Positions 1-8,703 of a stretch of DNA of 40,443 bases are shown one piece after another. Positions within the stretch are counted from its first letter, which is position 1. Every line of letters starts with the position of its first letter. This DNA comes from Chitinophagaceae bacterium (lineage in GTDB: Bacteria > Bacteroidota > Bacteroidia > Chitinophagales > Chitinophagaceae), in the NCBI GenBank assembly GCA_947456055.1, contig CANGSR010000006.1:1-40443 (forward strand). Reading direction: 5' to 3'. The notes under the pieces were generated by a model. The model had not been told where the DNA came from, ran no database searches, and worked only from the letters and a program-made list of their open reading frames with translations. The position numbers and the translations under genes are program-made.

Positions 1-561
1 ACATTCATCGCTATTACAAGCCACTACGACCACCTGGGCATGATGGGCGACTCTGCCACATTTGCCGGGGCAAGCGACAATGCGAGTGGGGTAGCAATGA
101 TGCTATCGCTGGCCAATTATTTCTCTAAACACCCACAACATTACTCACTGTTATTCATAGCATTTGCAGGTGAAGAAGCAGGCTTGCTTGGTGCAGAATT
201 TTTCACGTGGCACCCAATGGTACCATTGAAAAGTATAAAATTCCTAACAAGCATAGGGGTGATGAGCGATGTAACGAATGGCATAACAGTGGTTAACTCT
301 ACAGACTACCCAATAGAACTGGAAAAACTGCAGGGGCTAAACACCAAAAGCAGCTATATGAAAGAAATACGTAGCAGGGGCCAGGCTGCCAACAGCAACC
401 ACTACTACTTCTCAAATAATGGCATACCTTCATTCTTCGTATATTCAAACGGCGGCAAGGAACACTACCATGATGTATTTGATGCACCAGAGCTCATTAA
501 CCTATCAAATGTAGGGGGAGCTACTCGCCTGCTGATGGATTTTATCAAAGTTCTCAATTAA
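1..561 (+). CDS. M28 family metallopeptidase, C-terminal part (5' end outside window)
   Basis: Frame 1 is open from base 1 (TFIAITSHYDHLGMMGDSATFAGASDNASGVAMML...); SHYDHLG, GASDNASGVA and FAGEEAGLLGAEFF are M28 aminopeptidase motifs. Confidence 0.85.
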   Translation, partial: TFIAITSHYDHLGMMGDSATFAGASDNASGVAMMLSLANYFSKHPQHYSLLFIAFAGEEAGLLGAEFFTWHPMVPLKSIKFLTSIGVMSDVTNGITVVNSTDYPIELEKLQGLNTKSSYMKEIRSRGQAANSNHYYFSNNGIPSFFVYSNGGKEHYHDVFDAPELINLSNVGGATRLLMDFIKVLN

Positions 562-729
562 GCCTTGCCCACACACTTAAAAACAAGCCCATTTAATCGA
601 GGGTTAATAGCCGAAAAACCAGAAAATGCCCAACGGCAAACTGGTTATGTATTTTTGATTTTTAAATTGTAATATTGGCGGGTATTTACTATTTTTGGCT
701 CTCTAAGGAACGAATATTAAATTTATTTT

Positions 730-1770
730 ATGAAGAATACATTATTGTTAACCGGATTATTAGCTATGCTATTGTCAGCAGGGGTTTTTTCCTGCAAAAA
801 AATTGAACATTCTACTAATCCTACACCTGCCAATACCAAAATTTTGAGTTTCACCAAGGTAACAACCATTGCCGGTGCTACTACTACCGACAATTACCGT
901 TTCTTTTATGATGGGCAGAGTCGCGTATCACAAATCCTGTACACATCTAACGATTCATTCCAGAAAAACACCAGTGCCACTTTTACCTATTCAAACGATA
1001 CTATTTATAAGGTAATTACACTTGTAAAAACAAATATTGTAATAGAGCGGGATACATTTATTACCAACACCTCTCACAAGATAACACATGCATATATGCT
1101 GAACAGGGAATATGACTATTCTTACTATGGGGTTCTTGTTTCACGAGAGACACAAATAGCCCGTGGCGATTCAGGAACAACCATATCAGCATCAAGAACT
1201 TATACCTCTAATAATAGCGACTGGCTTAAGCGCTCATTCGATGGCACACTAAGAGCTACTTTTGCTGATACAGGAATGCAGATTTACCCGGTAATGCACG
1301 ATACCGACCTGGTATTACCTGTTACCGTAACCTGGACTTCTTATGATAATTTAGCTGGTACGGCGGTAACTGTTTATACCCATTCTGATATCAATAGTTA
1401 TTCTGATGTACTTTCAGGCTATAATCTTGGCGGGCCTATTGAAATAACAGTGATGGATGGTTTGGGTGCGGTACTTAGGGATAAATGTGTATACCCTAAA
1501 GACCTGGCTACCGAAGAGTATTATGGTGTATGGCCTGCACAGGTGCTGCGCCCCGGTGATTACCTACAGCTGAGCTCAATGATTACCTATGGCCAAACCA
1601 TCTATAACAATACCCACCTGCTGAAATCTAAATACAATAAAACAGATACTACTGATATTGTGTATACCATAGATGCCAATAGCAAAATCACCCAGACATT
1701 TGCTACAACCAAGGATAACCAGCTAGGCTTTGTTACTGAGAATTACAAGATACAATACATGACTAACTAA
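730..1770 (+). CDS. Hypothetical lipoprotein
   Basis: 346-aa ORF with lipoprotein signal (LLSAGVFSCKK); no family recognised with confidence. Confidence 0.75.
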   Translation: MKNTLLLTGLLAMLLSAGVFSCKKIEHSTNPTPANTKILSFTKVTTIAGATTTDNYRFFYDGQSRVSQILYTSNDSFQKNTSATFTYSNDTIYKVITLVKTNIVIERDTFITNTSHKITHAYMLNREYDYSYYGVLVSRETQIARGDSGTTISASRTYTSNNSDWLKRSFDGTLRATFADTGMQIYPVMHDTDLVLPVTVTWTSYDNLAGTAVTVYTHSDINSYSDVLSGYNLGGPIEITVMDGLGAVLRDKCVYPKDLATEEYYGVWPAQVLRPGDYLQLSSMITYGQTIYNNTHLLKSKYNKTDTTDIVYTIDANSKITQTFATTKDNQLGFVTENYKIQYMTN

Positions 1771-1791
1771 GTCTTTGAGTATATTTTTTTG

Positions 1792-1819
1792 AAACCCGGT
1801 ACCTTATGGTGCCGGGTTT
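1792..1819 (+). terminator. Intrinsic terminator-like hairpin after CDS 730..1770
   Basis: AAACCCGGTACC TTAT GGTGCCGGGTTT followed by T-rich sequence. Confidence 0.65.
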
Positions 1820-1845
1820 TTAGTTTTTAGGGGATACCTCTTGGC

Positions 1846-1897
1846 TGGGCGTTAGTCTTCAGACTACGTCCTGGTGGTTGTCAGTCTCCCGACTGAC
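1846..1897 (+). repeat. REP-like 52-bp repeat, copy A
   Basis: TGGGCGTTAGTCTTCAGACTACGTCCTGGTGGTTGTCAGTCTCCCGACTGAC, identical to 3794..3845; contains hairpin GTCAGTC-TCCC-GACTGAC. Confidence 0.85.
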
Positions 1898-1919
1898 CAA
1901 CACGGACATCATTTGCTCC

Positions 1920-2208
1920 TTCGGATTTAAAATCCGAAAGTACATGGCAGGGGATTTTTAATCCCTGTGGCTTTATTTATGTTCATTTTGCACATATGGG
2001 GCTGCAAAACAGGCTTGATAAAGAATTTACTTATTATCTTACATGAAAACCCGGTAAGGGCTGAATTAGTTGCTGAACCTCATCATTATTTATATAGCTC
2101 TGCTATAGACTATTGCGGTGGGAAAGGGGTGATACCGGATGTTTTGGCTTGGTAGATATCGGGGATTAAAAATCCCTAACCATTGCGTTCGGATTTTAAA
2201 TCCGAACG
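1920..2208 (+). mobile_element. Internal-deletion (MITE-like) derivative of the adjacent RAYT-like element, bounded by inverted pairs of hairpins
   Basis: Left end TTCGGATTT-A-AAATCCGAA (1920..1938) plus GGGATT-TTT-AATCCC (1951..1965); right end GGGATT-AAA-AATCCC (2162..2176) plus CGTTCGGATTT-T-AAATCCGAACG (2186..2208). Interior matches the 5' and 3' ends of the transposase at 2315..2875. Confidence 0.75.
1981..2155 (+). pseudogene. Remnant of Y1/RAYT-like transposase (internal deletion plus frameshift)
   Basis: VHFAHMGLQNRLDKEFTYYLT reads in one frame, then jumps to HENPVRAELVAEPHHYLYSSAIDYCGGKGVIPDVLAW in another; 386 bp of copy 2 is absent. Confidence 0.8.
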
Positions 2209-2251
2209 AGCGAGCAAATTAGTTTCCATCAGAAGCTAGACTTACTCTGCT

Positions 2252-2300
2252 CTTTCGGATTTAAAATCCGAAAGCCCATGGCAGGGGATTTTTAATCCCC
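2252..2300 (+). repeat. Nested hairpins at left end of RAYT-like copy 2
   Basis: CTTTCGGATTT-A-AAATCCGAAAG (2252..2274) and GGGGATT-TTT-AATCCCC (2284..2300), same order as the left end of copy 1. Confidence 0.8.
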
Positions 2301-2314
2301 GGAGCAGTTATTTT

Positions 2315-2875
2315 GTGTATTTTGCACATATGGGGCTAAAAAACAGAATTGATAAAGACTTTGCTTATTATCTCACATTAACTGTTGTTGAATGGGTGGA
2401 CATTTTTACCCGGCCTATTTACAGACATATCATAACAGACTCGCTTTCCTACTGCATTCGGGAAAAAGGTCTGGAAATTAATGCATGGGTAATGATGAGC
2501 AACCATTTGCACCTGGTTGCATCTGCAAGGGGCAAAGACAGCCTTTCTGATATTTTTCGGGATATGAAAAAATTCACTAGCAAAAAAATTATCGAAACCA
2601 TTCAACTGGTGCCGGAAAGCCGCCGTGACTGGTTGCTATACCGGTTTGAATATGCAGGTAAATATGATCCTAAAATTAAAAACTATAAATTCTGGCAGGA
2701 TGGGAATGAGCCAAAAGAAATTCAGACATTTCCGTTTTTAAAACAAAAAGTTGATTATATACATGAAAACCCGGTAAGGGCTGAATTAGTGGCTGAACCT
2801 CATCATTATTTATATAGCTCTGCGATTGACTATTGCGGTGGGCAAGGGGTTTTACCAGTTGTTTTGGCTTGGTAG
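2315..2875 (+). CDS. REP-associated tyrosine transposase-like (Y1_Tnp / IS200-like superfamily) protein
   Basis: MMSNHLHLVASARGKDSLSDIFRDMKKFTSKKI (HUH motif HLH) and VDYIHENPVRAELVAEPHHYLYSSA (helix with candidate catalytic Tyr). Confidence 0.85.
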   Translation: MYFAHMGLKNRIDKDFAYYLTLTVVEWVDIFTRPIYRHIITDSLSYCIREKGLEINAWVMMSNHLHLVASARGKDSLSDIFRDMKKFTSKKIIETIQLVPESRRDWLLYRFEYAGKYDPKIKNYKFWQDGNEPKEIQTFPFLKQKVDYIHENPVRAELVAEPHHYLYSSAIDYCGGQGVLPVVLAW

Positions 2876-2930
2876 GCATTGGGGAGTCGGAGAACTAAAC
2901 AAGGTGTCCAAACAGGTTTTCAACTTTAGC

Positions 2931-3572
2931 TCAGTAGCATCTTGCGCAGCCATCTGTTGCCTTTGTTTTAATACATGCAGTGTTGTTCTCTACTTTTTCT
3001 TTATCACCCAGTTTGGCATCGGTTGTTGAGCTCTCGCCATAGTGTATATAGGTGATGGTTACATTGTCGCCTATACTATGGCTGGTAATGGTTTCCTTCA
3101 ATTCTTCGGTGCTATTGATTTTCGTGCTGTTTACTTTAGTAATTATATCACCTACTCTAAGTCCCGCTTTATCCGCCGGGCTACACGGAATAATCTGGTC
3201 AATTTTTGCACCACCATTGCAGTAGGTCGTATACACACCAAGCAACGCACTTCCGGTATTCGCCGTGTATTGTTTTGTCGGCATCGTGTAGGATGGGACT
3301 GGTTTCGTGTAATTTATTTTAACAGTATAATTGTCGGAATACGGGTGTTTAGCGGTTGCCACAACATTGTCATTTACGTATATCTTGCCTTTGGTGAACT
3401 GCACAACGGCGGGGCTTACAGCACTATTGACTTCAACGGTTTCGGAATGCGGCACAATGGGCTTGCGTGGCTTTACAGGAGGACATCCCTGAATTTCTTT
3501 TGTTTGGGCAATGCCCTCAAGGCTATTACACAATGAAAGCGCCATGAGTATTGTAAAAGTAAATTTGATCAT
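2931..3572 (-). CDS. Exported PDZ-domain protein
   Basis: N-terminal signal (MIKFTFTILMALSLCNSLEGIAQ); LLGVYTTYCNGGAKIDQIIPCSPADKAGLRVGDIITKVNSTKINSTEELKETI is a PDZ signature. Confidence 0.75.
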   Translation of the reverse strand: MIKFTFTILMALSLCNSLEGIAQTKEIQGCPPVKPRKPIVPHSETVEVNSAVSPAVVQFTKGKIYVNDNVVATAKHPYSDNYTVKINYTKPVPSYTMPTKQYTANTGSALLGVYTTYCNGGAKIDQIIPCSPADKAGLRVGDIITKVNSTKINSTEELKETITSHSIGDNVTITYIHYGESSTTDAKLGDKEKVENNTACIKTKATDGCARCY

Positions 3573-3793
3573 AAATAATTTATTTTTGAAGTGAGACTAA
3601 ACTGCTGAAAATCGAAAATGTGGTAATTTAGTTTTGCCACGGTAATCATCCGCCCACAAAGGTGAGATACCCTCACCCGGAAATTTTACACAATTGTAAA
3701 AATGAATTACATATTTCCTAAGTCTGTTCACGCCTTCTTTTAGCCAGTTTGTCTGGTATTAGTTTCTTTTGGGCTGCCGACTATAGGCTTAGT

Positions 3794-3845
3794 TGGGCGT
3801 TAGTCTTCAGACTACGTCCTGGTGGTTGTCAGTCTCCCGACTGAC
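3794..3845 (+). repeat. REP-like 52-bp repeat, copy B
   Basis: Identical to 1846..1897. Confidence 0.85.
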
Positions 3846-3867
3846 GAAAACAGACTTCTTATACTTC

Positions 3868-3917
3868 GCAATTCGGGAGAATTGCTGCCACTGCGACGTA
3901 GTCTGGAGACAAACGCC
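3868..3917 (-). repeat. REP-like repeat, diverged inverted copy C
   Basis: Reverse complement GGCGTTTGTCTCCAGACTACGTCGCAGTGGCAGCAATTCTCCCGAATTGC aligns to copies A/B; hairpin GCAATTC-TCCC-GAATTGC keeps the loop with compensatory stem changes. Confidence 0.75.
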
Positions 3918-4179
3918 GAACACTGGTCGGAGGAAATGAGGGTCGACCTTTTTCTGGCCCACATATTTTGAGGTTGCTTCAGCAGCAGAAAAAGCTACCT
4001 CGCAATGACGCACGGGGAGATTGCAGTATAGGGGTAAAGCCTAATAGCATTCCCACCCCTGAACGGTGCTAACGCCACTAGGCCCAATAGCATACCAATG
4101 CCGGGACAAAAAACCTTTTTATTTAGTGGTAATCATTGAAGTATAAGTGATTCTTAGCCCGATTATCTAAATTTGTTTC

Positions 4180-5334
4180 ATGGTGCAATCAGGATTTAGA
4201 TGGGTATTGGTGCGGTGCATAGTAGGTGTATTGTATGTAATGGCTATACCTACGGATTGCATTGGGCAGGAGGCTATACCTAAATGGACGGGTATAGGTA
4301 TTGAAGCCAACCTGATAGCTGGTAAGGTGATAAAACATGAGGCTAAGTTCACCCTGCCCATACCTGCATTGAGCACCGGACTTGACCTGAATCTGGTTTT
4401 TAAGACCCATGGAAAGAAAGCCTGGCAGCAGGGCAGGCACTACCCTACTTTGGGCTTGGGGTTTACCTACCTGCACTATGGCAATGATGCGGTCTATGGC
4501 AATTGCCTGGGTGTTTACCCTAATATTACCATACCCCTCTATACGGGCAAAAAACTGGCATTGAGCGTTAGGCTGGGTGATGGTTTAGGCTATGTAAATA
4601 AGACCTATAGCCGCACTGCACCTGTCGATACTATTAATGTTGCAATAGGGGCGCACATCAATGATTTTGCCATGATTGCCGGCTCATTAAGGTATACTAT
4701 TAACCGGCATTGGGATGTGGAACTGGGGGCGGATATGATACACATAAGCAACGCCACAAACGTGAAACCTAACCTGGGTATTAATATGATGGGGCTGACA
4801 ATGGGTGTTAGGTATTTCCCGGTATCATCGCACCCAATGCCCATATCGGTTGTAAGACCTGCATTGAAAAACCGGTGGCTGGTGCAACTGCACCATGGCA
4901 TGGCTATGGTGGCCAGTTATACCCCCGGCGGGCCTTCCTACCCTGTGTACCTGGGTTCGGCATATGCGGCGTATAGGTGGATGGGCAAAAACAAATTAAT
5001 GGCCGGATTGGATTATTCCTATCATTCCGACACTTATTATTTCCTGAGGAATACTTTATTAATTCCAGGCCAGGAAGCACAAAACTCATGGAAAAGCGGA
5101 CTAGTATTGGGCAATGAATTCCTGTATGGCCGGGTGGGCATTTTATTGCAACTCGGTTATTACCTGAAGCAATCTTATATAAGGAAGGATGATTTTTATG
5201 AGAAAATCGGGGTGAATTATTATCTGGTGCAAAAGGAGAAGGGGCCAATAAAAGAGATGTATTTATCGGCCCACCTTAAAAGCCATGGTACCGTGGCTGA
5301 ATTGGGGGAACTGGGAGTTGGGGTTGGATTTTGA
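4180..5334 (+). CDS. Acyloxyacyl hydrolase / lipid A deacylase (PagL-like) outer-membrane protein
   Basis: Beta-barrel pattern with WDVELGADMIHISNATNVKPNLGINMMGLTMGVRYF, resembling the PagL catalytic His-Ser region; start codon uncertain. Confidence 0.55.
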   Translation: MVQSGFRWVLVRCIVGVLYVMAIPTDCIGQEAIPKWTGIGIEANLIAGKVIKHEAKFTLPIPALSTGLDLNLVFKTHGKKAWQQGRHYPTLGLGFTYLHYGNDAVYGNCLGVYPNITIPLYTGKKLALSVRLGDGLGYVNKTYSRTAPVDTINVAIGAHINDFAMIAGSLRYTINRHWDVELGADMIHISNATNVKPNLGINMMGLTMGVRYFPVSSHPMPISVVRPALKNRWLVQLHHGMAMVASYTPGGPSYPVYLGSAYAAYRWMGKNKLMAGLDYSYHSDTYYFLRNTLLIPGQEAQNSWKSGLVLGNEFLYGRVGILLQLGYYLKQSYIRKDDFYEKIGVNYYLVQKEKGPIKEMYLSAHLKSHGTVAELGELGVGVGF

Positions 5335-5347
5335 GGCCCTTTCGTTT

Positions 5348-5461
5348 CGATGGGCGATGCCCATCGCTCTGGGATTTCGCCCTTTCAGGGATTACAAATC
5401 GTTGATAATCAAGCCATCCAGGGCGATCTCTGGGCTAGTATATTGAACCCGCCGCAGCGGG
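5348..5461. repeat. Cluster of short palindromes (intergenic repeat family)
   Basis: CGATGGGC-GAT-GCCCATCG (5348..5366), CCCT-TTC-AGGG (5380..5390), CCCGC-CGCA-GCGGG (5448..5461). Confidence 0.6.
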
Positions 5462-5913
5462 CACCAAACGTTGTCAATTCAAATTAGTAATATTGCGAGA
5501 TTTCTCGAACAATAGTCGAGTTTAATTGTTTTTGGATGTGTGGTATTGCTAGGCAAATTCACTAAAAGAAAGGATTGTTGGTGAAAACAGCAACAATGGT
5601 GAATAGGGGGAAATGCAATAACTAAAAAGACATCCCCCTCGCCCCCTTCACTGGCGCACAAGGCTAATTCACAAAGGGAGAATTGCCGCTATAAGAAGAT
5701 TGGGCAATTAATCTTCGATTAAGCTCTGATAGTAATACTATTAGAAGTACCAAGAAAAATACTCATTAAAACAAAAGTGGTTTATATTTTACCATCAAAT
5801 TGACAGCGAAATATAAACCACTTGAAAAATTACATATCGGATAAAAGCACTAGTTTCATCAAAACTAATTACCCGTAAAGGACTTTTTTACTTTTGAATT
5901 TTTACTTTTAACT

Positions 5914-6153
5914 TTAAAAACTGTGCATTGTTCTGAAATGTCCACGGTTTTTGTAAGGACGTGGGCCATATCTCTGCTTACCCCAGTACCTATGCCTACC
6001 ATTAGTTGAGGCTTTTGCACCCCAGTGCCTTTTGGTTTGTGAGGAATTATTCCAATAATGGAAACCAGCTCCACTAGGGTCACGCATCCTGCAACTGCTG
6101 AAATCAGCAAGCATAATTAAGAGGGCAATTACCAATACTATCTTATTTCTCAT
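5914..6153 (-). CDS. Small predicted lipoprotein
   Basis: 79 aa with hydrophobic signal and lipobox-like LADFSSC, then basic/aromatic C-terminus. Confidence 0.5.
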   Translation of the reverse strand: MRNKIVLVIALLIMLADFSSCRMRDPSGAGFHYWNNSSQTKRHWGAKASTNGRHRYWGKQRYGPRPYKNRGHFRTMHSF

Positions 6154-6235
6154 AACGGCACTAAGATAAAAAATTTATTTATTCGCACAATTAAAAAAGC
6201 ACGTAAATATTACAAACCGTTGCTAGCTTATGCAA

Positions 6236-6739
6236 TTATTCAGCTTTTGCGCTATCAGCTTCTTCATTAGCTTCGGCAGCAGGTGCATTAGTTTCGCTGT
6301 CTACAACTTCAGCCTCGGCAAATTCTTCTTCACCGCCCTCAGTTACCACCTCAAAATGCAATAAGTCATTACCCTTAAGTAATTCATACCACTTAAGCAT
6401 CTTTTTCATGTCGCTTACATACACACGGTCTTCGTCGAACTCAGGGAAAATGCTTTTGAAGTAAGCTTTAATGCCATCGTTATTTACAACTTTAGGGTCT
6501 ACTAATGGAATTGTTGCTTCATGTTCCTGCATTTTCTGAAAAACCTCATGCAAACGAACGTTTTCTCCGGTAGTATATACTTCAATACTCTCTAATGGAG
6601 TTACATTATGCTGACGTGCTGAAATAAACTTAGTTGATTTGTCAGCCACATTACGTACTATGGCACCATCGCTCTTAGTAGTTACTAATTGATAAAGTCC
6701 ACCCAGGCCGGTAACCGCTACTATTTCTCTATATTCCAT
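6236..6739 (-). CDS. DUF5606 domain-containing protein
   Basis: MEYREIVAVTGLGGLYQLVTTKSDGAIVRNVADKSTKFISARQHNVTPLESIEVYT matches the conserved N-terminus of this Bacteroidota family; acidic C-terminus. Confidence 0.75.
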   Translation of the reverse strand: MEYREIVAVTGLGGLYQLVTTKSDGAIVRNVADKSTKFISARQHNVTPLESIEVYTTGENVRLHEVFQKMQEHEATIPLVDPKVVNNDGIKAYFKSIFPEFDEDRVYVSDMKKMLKWYELLKGNDLLHFEVVTEGGEEEFAEAEVVDSETNAPAAEANEEADSAKAE

Positions 6740-6987
6740 AATATACATTAAAAGGGGTGCAAAAATATAATTTTTAGGGTAATAAACCCGTATTTTTTGA
6801 ATTTTATGAAAATATAGATTGGGGGTGGTTAATTAATCACTGTCGGTTAATAATTACAGACCTTAATGTTGCCTTAACATTGCAAAAGAGAATAGGAATA
6901 AGGGAAAGGGGCGCTGAATATGCGTGCCAAAATGCTGAATTTATTTCTGCCTCAGAAAATTACTTTACTTTAGTGCATCAAATATTT

Positions 6988-7899
6988 ATGGACGCCAATT
7001 TCTTAAGCCGCCTGGTACATCCCCTGCGGAAAACCCCGCTCAATTTTAATCAAGCTACAGGCCAACTAACAGACCTGGCTACTCATGAGGTATTTGAAAT
7101 AAAAAACAATGTACCTATACTATTGAGTCATGTAGTTCAGGAAGAACTAATGGCTACAGAACAGCATAAGGCTGCGGATAGTAAATTTCAATACAAGGAG
7201 CACTACCAGCAGGATGCTGAGACCTACGATTACTTTCAGGAAAATGAGAATGCCATAGAAAATACCGAGCATAACCGCCTGCACGAATATATACTAGCCC
7301 AAATACCTGCCAATGCCAACTGGATATTGGATACGGGTTGCGGTGGTGGCTGGCTGGCCAAATCGCAAACAGGCAAGGGCAGGAATGTAATATCAATGGA
7401 TATTTCTGACATTAACCCTATTAAGTCCACCAAAAATGTAGCCTACCCTACCCACTTTGGTTTGGTAGCCGATGTTTTTGAAATGCCTATCAAGGAAGGC
7501 AGTATTGACTGTATAGTAGCCTCTGAAATCATAGAGCATGTGCCGGACCCTAAGAGGTTTATTGGAGCTCTTTACGATGTGCTAAAACCAGGGGGTAAGA
7601 TTATTATAACCACGCCTTACAACGAAAAAATACTGTGTTCGCTCTGCATTCATTGTAATAAGCTTACTCCTGCCAATGCACACCTGCATTCCTTTACCCA
7701 GGAATCCATCAGGAAATTTATTCCGGCTGGGATTAGCAATATAAAGACCAACGTTTTTAACAATAAGGTTTTGGTAAGGCTGGGATTGCAAAGGATGCTT
7801 AGTTTTTTACCTCTGCCTATTTGGAAAGCAATTGACAACCTGGCTAATGCCGTAACTAAGAAAAGGGCATATCGGCTGATGTTGGTGATTGAGAAGTAG
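6988..7899 (+). CDS. Class I SAM-dependent methyltransferase with Trm112-like N-terminus
   Basis: ILDTGCGGGWLAKS, CIVASEIIEHVPDPKRFIGALYDVLKPGGKIIITTPYNE; ORF is open from 6880 but ATG at 6988 (MDANFLSRLVHPL) is the likely start. Confidence 0.8.
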   Translation: MDANFLSRLVHPLRKTPLNFNQATGQLTDLATHEVFEIKNNVPILLSHVVQEELMATEQHKAADSKFQYKEHYQQDAETYDYFQENENAIENTEHNRLHEYILAQIPANANWILDTGCGGGWLAKSQTGKGRNVISMDISDINPIKSTKNVAYPTHFGLVADVFEMPIKEGSIDCIVASEIIEHVPDPKRFIGALYDVLKPGGKIIITTPYNEKILCSLCIHCNKLTPANAHLHSFTQESIRKFIPAGISNIKTNVFNNKVLVRLGLQRMLSFLPLPIWKAIDNLANAVTKKRAYRLMLVIEK

Positions 7900-7933
7900 A
7901 GGTGCGGGAGATGAAAACCCAAAAACTATATTA

Positions 7934-8293
7934 TCATCCTGCCAATAGAATCTCTGCGGGTATACCCAATTCTCTATGGAAAATTTTTGCTAATTCAAGA
8001 TTTAGTGGCTTACGTCTATTAAGCAAAGCCGAAACGTAACCCTTAGACCCAACTTTCCCTACAAGATCCTTATTTTTTAATCCCTTATCCTCCATTTTTG
8101 ATTTTATTGCATCAATAGCATCAGGATATGGAATAGGATATACAGCATCTTCATATTGCTTAATTAGCAATAAAGCTACTTGTAAATCTTCCCCTTCAGG
8201 GCTATCAGGGCTAACTTTCATATCAAATAACCCATCTACCCAATTTAGGCATTCTAAATAATCATCCTCATTTTTAATAATCTTTAATTTCAT
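7934..8293 (-). CDS. higA: HigA-like XRE-family antitoxin
   Basis: C-terminal HTH (IKSKMEDKGLKNKDLVGKVGSKGYVSALLNRRKPLNLELAKIFHRELGIPAEILL); 4 bp downstream of HigB-like ORF. Confidence 0.8.
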   Translation of the reverse strand: MKLKIIKNEDDYLECLNWVDGLFDMKVSPDSPEGEDLQVALLLIKQYEDAVYPIPYPDAIDAIKSKMEDKGLKNKDLVGKVGSKGYVSALLNRRKPLNLELAKIFHRELGIPAEILLAG

Positions 8294-8297
8294 AGCG

Positions 8298-8606
8298 CTA
8301 TTTTTTGTGCTGAATTTTCAAAACATCGACTTTATCATATTCATTATGTGTTCCAAACCATTTAATTTGAACTGCTTTATATTCAAAAACAATTCTTACA
8401 ATCAGCCTGTATTTGTTTCCCATTATATTAAATATCACTCGGTCATCCCCTATTAAACTTGCATTGGCATAAATTTGTTTCAGCTCATTAAAATTCTTAA
8501 ATGAGTACTTACTAAATTCATGATACCATTCCAACAAAGCTATTTTAGCTTCAGGAAAATTTTCACAATAGAATATTAGAGTTGCTCTTGCAATAATATT
8601 AAACAC
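8298..8606 (-). CDS. higB: HigB-like mRNA interferase toxin
   Basis: MFNIIARATLIFYCENFPEAKIALLEWYHEF...GNKYRLIVRIVFEYKAVQIKWFGTHNEYDKVD is characteristic of the HigB family. Confidence 0.85.
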   Translation of the reverse strand: MFNIIARATLIFYCENFPEAKIALLEWYHEFSKYSFKNFNELKQIYANASLIGDDRVIFNIMGNKYRLIVRIVFEYKAVQIKWFGTHNEYDKVDVLKIQHKK

Positions 8607-8703
8607 AGCACAAAATTAAAAGTTTTCCATCAGAAAACCAATTTCAATTAACTGTTCCCTAATTCCTTAAATCTAGATAAGAACCACATTTTTCAGTTGT
8701 TTA

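Noticed and set aside
1967-2155. 62-aa ORF called as a gene
   Set aside because: Artefact of the internal deletion in the RAYT-like element; N- and C-terminal parts derive from different frames of the parent.
3042-3536. 164-aa plus-strand ORF
   Set aside because: Antisense to the PDZ protein 2931..3572, which has a signal peptide and recognisable domain.
3807-4013. 68-aa minus-strand ORF
   Set aside because: Lies over REP-like and other intergenic repeats; no protein-like features.
4605-4901. 98-aa minus-strand ORF, with 4189..4476 and 4904..5248
   Set aside because: All antisense to the PagL-like CDS and without domain signatures.
5479-5661. 60-aa ORF
   Set aside because: Overlaps intergenic repeat-like sequence (CCCCCTCGCCCCCTTCA); no start context or homology features.
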